NCBI GenBank assembly: GCA_026874595.1
Contig: CM049318.1
Coordinates: 46,480,456 to 46,544,455, forward strand
From: Sipunculus nudus
Taxonomy: Eukaryota > Annelida > Sipuncula > Golfingiida > Sipunculidae
Direction of reading: 5' to 3'
DNA length: 64,000 bases
The translations under genes were made by a program, and so were the position numbers. Positions 54,739 through 64,000 of the stretch are shown in pieces. A model generated the notes under the pieces. That model did not search any database and was not told where the DNA came from. It worked only from the letters and a program-made list of their open reading frames with translations. Every line of letters starts with the position of its first letter. Positions within the stretch are counted from its first letter, which is position 1.

Positions 54739-57027
54739 TGTAAAAAACGGCCCATATTGTAATAAAACGACCCATAATGTAATAAACATACCCTGCCCAT
54801 ATTGTAATAAAACTGCCCAATACTGTAATAACGACACATTCGCACTATATGGCCCATCTCTATATTATTTATTTAATATTAAGTTAATAATAAAGAGAAG
54901 GACCATATGGTGTGAAAAACGCGAGGAAAGTGTCAGATAAGTAATAGTTATAAGGAAATGACCCAGAAAAGTAACAAATTTAACCGAAATCTACACTAAT
55001 AACAATTCAAGCGCCGGTGTTTCAGCATAAATAACGCAAAAGAGTCGCAAAGTAAATACGTTTTTTATGATATATAACTGCTTTACACAAAACGATGAAT
55101 ATCTGTTTATCCAATTCTGGCCAATGGGCATTTTTAAAGAATGTTCTTGAATTAATTATCGCGAAAAAAAACATGCGGACAAGGGTTTTGGCACGATTTA
55201 TAGTCCGTTCCACACCCTCTGTCAACCTGATTTTTCGCGATTATCTAAGATTATATAAGACAAACTTACCAAAAAAATTGCACGAATGGCATAAAGAGGC
55301 AAAAGCGTAATTTATGGTACATTACCTACTCAGGATATAAATTTTTTTTACTTTACGGCCTGGTTGACGTCTCATATACATCCGTGGTTTTTTGCCATTG
55401 TTTATCCTCCTTGGATATGGATATAAAGTTATGTGACGTAAGAGTGAAGCGCGTGCACTCGGAAAATACGTGTCGCTGTAAACAGGGGTCGGTAGCTCTT
55501 GGTTTTTGGTCCCGTTAATGTTGGTGCCTCTTTTGTACGTCACGTCTATAACGACGTCATCACTATTCCCTGATATGCAAATTAGTGGCAGAATAGGATA
55601 GTTACTCATTAAATGGTTTTAAATTGTTTACAGGGAAATGAGATAATGTAGGCTATTATTTCCATAATGGTTAAAAACGCATTTTCCTCTTTCTGTCCTA
55701 AGGTGAAAAAGTTTTTTGCGTGCTTTGATTAACAAAAAAAATCGCGAAAACACAGGTGTACAGGGGTACTGGAACGAACTAGCCTATAGTTAGATCAAAA
55801 GTAGAAAATATACGGTCAAGATTATAAGGCTTGACTTTCGCTTCAGCATATCGACATTGAAACCACCTGTCACCAAAATCCGCCCAATGTTAGTTTCCTT
55901 GACTAGTTCCAGGAATGTTTCAAACCTAGTCAAGAAATTGACATGTTCATTCAGTGGCCTATAAAACATGCCAATGAGCATTTTATGATCACAATGCATT
56001 TCAACTCATATGCATTCATCATCATCAACTTGTGGATCCTGGCGACGTGTTAATGGTACATGAGACTCCTATGGTTAAGCGCAATCCCATCCCCGGATTC
56101 ACATCTTGTCTTATCGGTAGGCCCTACGCTCTATGAAAAAATGGGTTCTTGATGGTTCTTTTAAAAACCCACTCATGGTTCCATCTTGAACTGTTTTCTC
56201 CGTGGAGAGGTTCCATTTGTCACTTGGAGGTTCGTGCCCTGACCATTACTTATAATAAGGTTCCAGATGGAACCTGTGTTTGACCGGATGTCCCGATGAT
56301 AAGGACCCTCATGCGCCCTTTATTTGAACTAATGACGTCAACAGTTAATGGGCGGGTGTTTTGGTCTCCTCAGATATTAGAAGAGGATATAATATGAGGT
56401 AAGACCTATGTTTACATATTTTTTTTTCATATGAAGAATGTCGATGTTATCTGTCTAGAGATTACCTGGCCAGTGACTTAATGTACCCAATTAGTCTCTG
56501 CCTGTAAAAGAATTTACGTTAACTTACTCTAAACGTCAACAAAGGCCGGTGATAAACATACTATTGCGTGCATGAATTGTGGCAGTCATGAATGATACCA
56601 GTTCATATCAATACCAGTCATATAGAATTAGAAAGAATTCCAGCATTGTAAAGGAAAATGACCGCTCTTAAGCAACAGTAACAAAATCCAAGATGGCGGC
56701 CAAGATGGCCGCCAAATTAGAAAATGTCAATAACTTGAGTTAAAATGTCCCGAGAAAGCATCGCAAGTACTCTAATATTATGTTTTATGGACTTGGAAAT
56801 TCAATTTTTGAGGTTCCAACCCTCTCCAGGTACTCATTAGCTGTTTTTTTTATCATGAATTTGGTAATATTCCCATTAGTCCAGCAGTTCAGCTGCATAT
56901 TGAAAAGAATTGAAATGAAATCCTGGAAAGAAGAATGAAACTTGGCATAATAATTTTCCAGACCATACTCTATATGTTCAGATAAGGGGCACAGCGGAAT
57001 TCACAATATCACATAATTTTTCACATA
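54739..57027. repeat. Array unit 2
   Basis: Start variants as unit 1. End variants differ: CATCGCAAG, ATTCCCATTAG, TTGAAAAG, GATAAGGGGCACAGCGG. Its poly-A run (GCGAAAAAAAACATG) is one base shorter than in unit 1, which opens a 71-residue plus-strand frame seen in no other unit. Endonuclease remnant at 55790-55999. Confidence 0.9.
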
Positions 57028-59319
57028 ATGTAAAAACGGCCCATTTTGTAATAAAACGACCCATAATGTAATAAACATACCCTGCCCATATTGTAATAAA
57101 AATGCCCAATACTGTAATAACGACACATTCGCACTATATGGCCCATCTCTATATTATTTATTTAATATTAAGTTAATAATAAAGAGAAGGACCATATGGT
57201 GTGAAAAACGCGAGGAAAGTGTCAGATAAGTAATAGTTATAAGGAAATGACCCAGAAAAGTAACAAATTTAACCGAAATCTACACTAATAACAATTCAAT
57301 CGCCGGTGTTTCAGCATAAATAACGCAAAAGAGTCGCAAAGAAAAATACGTTTTTTATGATATATAACTGCTTTACACAAAACGGTGAATATCTGTTTAT
57401 CCAATTCTGGCCAAAGGGCATTTTTAAAGAATGTTCTTGAATTAATTATCGCGAAAAAAAAAACATGCGGACAAGGGTTTTGGCACGATTTATAGTCCGT
57501 TCCACACCCTCTGTCAACCTGATTTTTCGCGATTATCTAAGATTATATAAGACAAACTTACCAAAAAAATTGCACGAATGGCATAAAGAGGCAAAAGCGT
57601 AATTTATGGTACATTACCTACTCAGGATATAAATTTTTTTTACTTTACGGCCTGGTTGACGTCTCATATACATCCGTGGTTTTTTGCCATTGTTTATCCT
57701 CCTTGGATATGGATATAAAGTTATGTGACGTAAGAGTGAAGCGCGTGCACTCGGAAAATACGTGTCGCTGTAAACAGGGGTCGGTAGCTCTTGGTTTTTG
57801 GTCCCGTTAATGTTGGTGCCTCTTTTGTACGTCACGTCTATAACGACGTCATCACTATTCCCTGATATGCAAATTAGTGGCAGAATAGGATAGTTACTCA
57901 TTAAATGGTTTTAAATTGTTTACAGGGAAATGAGATAATGTAGGCTATTATTTCCATAATGGTTAAAAACGCATTTTCCTCTTTCTGTCCTAAGGTGAAA
58001 AAGTTTTTTGCGTGCTTTGATTAACAAAAAAAATCGCGAAAACACAGGTGTACAGGGGTACTGGAACGAACTAGCCTATAGTTAGATCAAAAGTAGAAAA
58101 TATACGGTCAAGATTATAAGGCTTGACTTTCGCTTCAGCATATCGACATTGAAACCACCTGTCACCAAAATCCGCCCAATGTTAGTTTCCTTGACTAGTT
58201 CCAGGAATGTTTCAAACCTAGTCAAGAAATTGACATGTTCATTCAGTGGCCTATAAAACATGCCAATGAGCATTTTATGATCACAATGCATTTCAACTCA
58301 TATGCATTCATCATCATCAACTTGTGGATCCTGGCGACGTGTTAATGGTACATGAGACTCCTATGGTTAAGCGCAATCCCATCCCCGGATTCACATCTTG
58401 TCTTATCGGTAGGCCCTACGCTCTATGAAAAAATGGGTTCTTGATGGTTCTTTTAAAAACCCACTCATGGTTCCATCTTGAACTGTTTTCTCCGTGGAGA
58501 GGTTCCATTTGTCACTTGGAGGTTCGTGCCCTGACCATTACTTATAATAAGGTTCCAGATGGAACCTGTGTTTGACCGGATGTCCCGATGATAAGGACCC
58601 TCATGCGCCCTTTATTTGAACTAATGACGTCAACAGTTAATGGGCGGGTGTTTTGGTCTCCTCAGATATTAGAAGAGGATATAATATGAGGTAAGACCTA
58701 TGTTTACATATTTTTTTTTCATATGAAGAATGTCGATGTTATCTGTCTAGAGATTACCTGGCCAGTGACTTAATGTACCCAATTAGTCTCTGCCTGTAAA
58801 AGAATTTACGTTAACTTACTCTAAACGTCAACAAAGGCCGGTGATAAACATACTATTGCGTGCATGAATTGTGGCAGTCATGAATGATACCAGTTCATAT
58901 CAATACCAGTCATATAGAATTAGAAAGAATTCCAGCATTGTAAAGGAAAATGACCGCTCTTAAGCAACAGTAACAAAATCCAAGATGGCGGCCAAGATGG
59001 CCGCCAAATTAGAAAATGTCAATAACTTGAGTTAAAATGTCCCGAGAAAGCATAGCAAGTACTCTAATATTATGTTTTATGGACTTGGAAATTCAATTTT
59101 TGAGGTTCCAACCCTCTCCAGGTACTCATTAGCTGTTTTTTTTATCATGAATTTGGTAATATCCCCATTAGTCCAGCAGTTCAGCTGCATATTGAGAAGA
59201 ATTGAAATGAAATCCTGGAAAGAAGAATGAAACTTGGCATAATAATTTTCCAGACCATACTCTATATGTTCAGATATGGGGCCCAGCGGAATTCACAATA
59301 TCACATAATTTTTCACATA
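57028..59319. repeat. Array unit 3
   Basis: Start variants: CGGCCCATTTTG, CAATCGCCGG, AAGAAAAATACG, AACGGTGAAT, CCAAAGGGC. End variants as unit 1 (CATAGCAAG, ATCCCC, GGGGCCC). Endonuclease remnant at 58082-58291. Confidence 0.9.
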
Positions 59320-61609
59320 ATGTAAAAACGGCCCATTTTGTAATAAAACGACCCATAATGTAATAAACATACCCTGCCCATATTGTAATAAAAATGCCCA
59401 ATACTGTAATAACGACACATTCGCACTATATGGCCCATCTCTATATTATTTATTTAATATTAAGTTAATAATAAAGAGAAGGACCATATGGTGTGAAAAA
59501 CGCGAGGAAAGTGTCAGATAAGTAATAGTTATAAGGAAATGACCCAGAAAAGTAACAAATTTAACCGAAATCTACACTAATAACAATTCAAGCGCCGCTG
59601 TTTCAGCATAAATAACGCAAAAGAGTCGCAAAGTAAATACGTTTTTTATGATATATAACTGCTTTACACAAAACGGTGAATATCTGTTTATCCAATTCTG
59701 GCCAAAGGGCATTTTTAAAGAATGTTCTTGAATTAATTATCGTGAAAAAAGAACATGCGGACAAGGGTTTTGGCACGATTTATAGTCCGTTCCACACCCT
59801 CTGTCAACCTGATTTTTCGCGATTATCTAAGATTATATAAGACAAACTTACCAAAAAAATTGCACGAATGGCATAAAGAGGCAAAAGCGTAATTTATGGT
59901 ACATTACCTACTCAGGATATAAATTTTTTTTACTTTACGGCCTGGTTGACGTCTCATATACATCCGTGGTTTTTTGCCATTGTTTATCCTCCTTGGATAT
60001 GGATATAAAGTTATGTGACGTAAGAGTGAAGCGCGTGCACTCGGAAAATACGTGTCGCTGTAAACAGGGGTCGGTAGCTCTTGGTTTTTGGTCCCGTTAA
60101 TGTTGGTGCCTCTTTTGTACGTCACGTCTATAACGACGTCATCACTATTCCCTGATATGCAAATTAGTGGCAGAATAGGATAGTTACTCATTAAATGGTT
60201 TTAAATTGTTTACAGGGAAATGAGATAATGTAGGCTATTATTTCCATAATGGTTAAAAACGCATTTTCCTCTTTCTGTCCTAAGGTGAAAAAGTTTTTTG
60301 CGTGCTTTGATTAACAAAAAAAATCGCGAAAACACAGGTGTACAGGGGTACTGGAACGAACTAGCCTATAGTTAGATCAAAAGTAGAAAATATACGGTCA
60401 AGATTATAAGGCTTGACTTTCGCTTCAGCATATCGACATTGAAACCACCTGTCACCAAAATCCGCCCAATGTTAGTTTCCTTGACTAGTTCCAAGAATGT
60501 TTCAAATCTAGTCAAGAAATTGACATGTTCATTCAGTGGCCTATAAAACATGCCAATGAGCATTTTATGATCACAATGCATTTCAACTCATATGCATTCA
60601 TCATCATCAACTTGTGGATCCTGGCGACGTGTTAATGGTACATGAGACTCCTATGGTTAAGCGCAATCCCATCCCCGGATTCACATCTTGTCTTATCGGA
60701 AGGCCCTACGCTCTAAGAAAAAATGGGTTCTTGATGGTTCTTTTAAAAACCTACTCATGGTTCCATCTTGAACTGTTTTCTCCGTGGAGAGGTTCCATTT
60801 GTCACTTGGAGGTTCGTGCCCTGACCATTACTTATAATAAGGTTCCAGATGGGACCTGTGTTTGACCGGATGTCCCGATGATAAGGACCCTCATGCGCCC
60901 TTTATTTGAACTAATGACGTCAACAGTTAATGGGCGGGTGTTTTGGTCTCCCGAGATATTAGAAGAGGATATAATATGAGGTAAGACCTATGTTTACATA
61001 TTTTTTTTTCATATGAAGAATGTCGATGTTATCTGTCTAGAGATTACCTGGCCAGTGACTTAATGTACCCAATTAGTCTCTGCCTGTAAAAGAATTTACG
61101 TTAACTTACTCTAAACGTCAACAAAGGCCGGTGATAAACATACTATTGCGTGCATGAATTGTGGCAGTCATGAATGATACCAGTTCATATCAATACCAGT
61201 CATATAGAATTAGAAAGAATTCCAGCATTGTAAAGGAAAATGACCGCTCTTAAGCAACAGTAACAAAATCCAAGATGGCGGCCAAGATGGCCGCCAAATT
61301 AGAAAATGTCAATAACTTGAGTTAAAATGTCCCGAGAAAGCATCGCAAGTACTCTAATATTATGTTTTATGGACTTGGAAATTCAATTTTTGAGGTTCCA
61401 ACCCTCTCCAGGTACTCATTAGCTGTTTTTTTTATCATGAATTTGGTAATATTCCCATTAGTCCAGCAGTTCAGCTGCATATTGAAAAGAATTGAAATGA
61501 AATCCTGGAAAGAAGAATGAAACTTGGCATAATAATTTTCCAGACCATACTCTATATGTTCAGATATGGGGCACAGCGGAATTCACAATATCACATAATT
61601 TTTCACATA
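59320..61609. repeat. Array unit 4
   Basis: Start variants CGGCCCATTTTG, CAAGCGCCGCTG, AAGTAAATACG, CGTGAAAAAAGAACATG. It has CCAAGAATGTTTCAAATC in the endonuclease remnant (60372-60581) and CTCCCGAGATATT, both shared only with unit 5. End variants mostly as unit 2. Confidence 0.9.
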
Positions 61610-63901
61610 ATGTAAAAACGGCCCATTTTGTAATAAAACGACCCATAATGTAATAAACATACCCTGCCCATATTGTAATAAAAATGCCCAATACTGTAAT
61701 AACGACACATTCGCACTATATGGCCCATCTCTATATTATTTATTTAATATTAAGTTAATAATAAAGAGAAGGACCATATGGTGTGAAAAACGCGAGGAAA
61801 GTGTCAGATAAGTAATAGTTATAAGGAAATGACCCAGAAAAGTAACAAATTTAACCGAAATCTACACTAATAACAATTCAATCGCCGGTGTTTCAGCATA
61901 AATAACGCAAAAGAGTCGCAAAGAAAAATACGTTTTTTATGATATATAACTGCTTTACACAAAACGGTGAATATCTGTTTATCCAATTCTGGCCAAAGGG
62001 CATTTTTAAAGAATGTTCTTGAATTAATTATCGCGAAAAAAAAAACATGCGGACAAGGGTTTTGGCACGATTTATAGTCCGTTCCACACCCTCTGTCAAC
62101 CTGATTTTTCGCGATTATCTAAGATTATATAAGACAAACTTACCAAAAAAATTGCACGAATGGCATAAAGAGGCAAAAGCGTAATTTATGGTACATTACC
62201 TACTCAGGATATAAATTTTTTTTACTTTACGGCCTGGTTGACGTCTCATATACATCCGTGGTTTTTTGCCATTGTTTATCCTCCTTGGATATGGATATAA
62301 AGTTATGTGACGTAAGAGTGAAGCGCGTGCACTCGGAAAATACGTGTCGCTGTAAACAGGGGTCGGTAGCTCTTGGTTTTTGGTCCCGTTAATGTTGGTG
62401 CCTCTTTTGTACGTCACGTCTATAACGACGTCATCACTATTCCCTGATATGCAAATTAGTGGCAGAATAGGATAGTTACTCATTAAATGGTTTTAAATTG
62501 TTTACAGGGAAATGAGATAATGTAGGCTATTATTTCCATAATGGTTAAAAACGCATTTTCCTCTTTCTGTCCTAAGGTGAAAAAGTTTTTTGCGTGCTTT
62601 GATTAACAAAAAAAATCGCGAAAACACAGGTGTACAGGGGTACTGGAACGAACTAGCCTATAGTTAGATCAAAAGTAGAAAATATACGGTCAAGATTATA
62701 AGGCTTGACTTTCGCTTCAGCATATCGACATTGAAACCACCTGTCACCAAAATCCGCCCAATGTTAGTTTCCTTGACTAGTTCCAAGAATGTTTCAAATC
62801 TAGTCAAGAAATTGACATGTTCATTCAGTGGCCTATAAAACATGCCAATGAGCATTTTATGATCACAATGCATTTCAACTCATATGCATTCATCATCATC
62901 AACTTGTGGATCCTGGCGACGTGTTAATGGTACATGAGACTCCTATGGTTAAGCGCAATCCCATCCCCGGATTCACATCTTGTCTTATCGGTAGGCCCTA
63001 CGCTCTATGAAAAAATGGGTTCTTGATGGTTCTTTTAAAAACCCACTCATGGTTCCATCTTGAACTGTTTTCTCCGTGGAGAGGTTCCATTTGTCACTTG
63101 GAGGTTCGTGCCCTGGCCATTACTTATAATAAGGTTCCAGATGGAACCTGTGTTTGACCGGATGTCCCGATGATAAGGACCCTCATGCGCCCTTTATTTG
63201 AACTAATGACGTCAACAGTTAATGGGCGGGTGTTTTGGTCTCCCGAGATATTAGAAGAGGATATAATATGAGGTAAGACCTATGTTTACATATTTTTTTT
63301 CATATGAAGAATGTCGATGTTATCTGTCTAGAGATTACCTGGCCAGTGACTTAATGTACCCAATTAGTCTCTGCCTGTAAAAGAATTTACGTTAACTTAC
63401 TCTAAACGTCAACAAAGGCCGGTGATAAACATACTATTGCGTGCATGAATTGTGGCAGTCATGAATGATACCAGTTCATATCAATACCAGTCATATAGAA
63501 TTAGAAAGAATTCCAGCATTGTAAAGGAAAATGACCGCTCTTAAGCAACAGTAACAAAATCCAAGATGGCGGCAAAGATGGCCGCCAAATTAGAAAATGT
63601 CAATAACTTGAGTTAAAATGTCCCGAGAAAGCATCGCAAGTACTCTAATATTATGTTTTATGGACTTGGAAATTCAATTTTTGAGGTTCCAACCCTCTCT
63701 AGGTACTCATTAGCTGTTTTTTTTTATCATGAATTTGGTAATATCCCCATTAGTCCAGCAGTTCAGCTGCATATTGAGAAGAATTGAATGAAATCCTGGA
63801 AAGAAGAATGAAACTTGGCATAATAATTTTCCAGACCATACTCTATATGTTCAGATATGGGGCCCAGCGGAATTCACAATATCACATAATTTTTCACATA
63901 A
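61610..63901. repeat. Array unit 5
   Basis: Start variants as unit 3; middle variants as unit 4 (CCAAGAATGTTTCAAATC, CTCCCGAGATATT). The end is mixed: CATCGCAAG as units 2 and 4, but ATCCCC and GGGGCCC as units 1 and 3. Endonuclease remnant at 62664-62873. A sixth unit begins at about 63902 and is cut by the window end. Confidence 0.9.
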
Positions 63902-64000
63902 TGTAAAAAACGGCCCATATTGTAATAAAACGACCCATAATGTAATAAACATACCCTGCCCATATTGTAATAAAAATGCCCAATACTGTAATAACGACAC

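Larger units (their letters stand above)
52448..64000. repeat. Tandem array of a 2.29-kb unit, continues past the window
   Basis: Five full units and the start of a sixth, spaced 2291, 2289, 2292, 2290 and 2292 bp. Units are nearly identical; differences are scattered point changes and homopolymer length changes. Each unit has a short-period stretch of (CCCATANTGTAATAAAACGA)-like words at its start. It then carries a ~700-bp plain stretch, an endonuclease remnant on the minus strand, GGTTCCA-rich sequence and an AAGATGGCGGCCAAGATGGC motif near the end. The left edge of the array and every unit junction fall in the CATAATGTAA words. Confidence 0.95.

Noticed and set aside
55095-55310. 71-residue plus-strand frame in array unit 2
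   Set aside because: It exists only because a poly-A run is one base shorter than in unit 1. The other units are frameshifted, so it is not a maintained gene.

Overview
The window is animal (metazoan) nuclear DNA, most likely from a mollusc and perhaps a bivalve. Evidence for an animal: an S1 serine protease split over eleven coding exons with GT-AG introns, degraded Ty3/gypsy elements, a tRNA-derived SINE with a target-site duplication, hAT-like and Harbinger-like MITEs, several minisatellites, and many (TA)n and poly-G tracts. The mollusc assignment is weaker: it rests on repeat families of the AGCTCAG...CTGAGCT and AAGGTCAAGGTCAC type, which I associate with mollusc genomes. No bacterial-style genes, rRNA, functional tRNA or CRISPR array were seen. 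Most long open frames are minisatellites or low-complexity tracts.

Layout. 1-2589: mostly unassigned, with a diverged tandem repeat. 2590-8528: a decayed minus-strand Ty3/gypsy-type element with LTRs, PBS and PPT; its pol order is protease-integrase-RT-RNase H, as in Gmr1-like elements, and one LTR is interrupted by a 27-bp minisatellite. 10899-18057: a ~7.2-kb foldback structure whose ~2.2-kb inverted arms contain long pyrimidine/purine tracts; a SINE sits in its loop. 19090-19532: a hAT-like MITE with a perfect 8-bp target duplication. 21488-26316: a second decayed minus-strand gypsy element with conventional gene order and an in-frame chimeric RT. 28195-28955: a 45-bp minisatellite.

30006-50149 (minus strand) holds the one gene that appears intact. 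It has a signal-peptide exon, four tandem copies of a ~88-residue four-cysteine domain that I do not recognise, and a chymotrypsin-fold protease domain with the full His-Asp-Ser triad. All intron phases agree; the model gives 636 residues. The S1 pocket is unusual (Arg at position 189), and so is the activation site. Its introns carry a Harbinger-like MITE, a second inverted-repeat element, two minisatellites, a LINE fragment and a miniature LTR retrotransposon.

That retrotransposon (39893-40587) is the most unusual item. It is a TRIM in LTR-internal-LTR-internal-LTR form, with a 4-bp target duplication and PBS-like and PPT-like sites. Its ~155-bp LTR carries a tRNA-like segment with pol III box A and box B. 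From 52448 to the window end lies a tandem array of a ~2.29-kb unit, five full copies at very high identity, each with a LINE endonuclease remnant.
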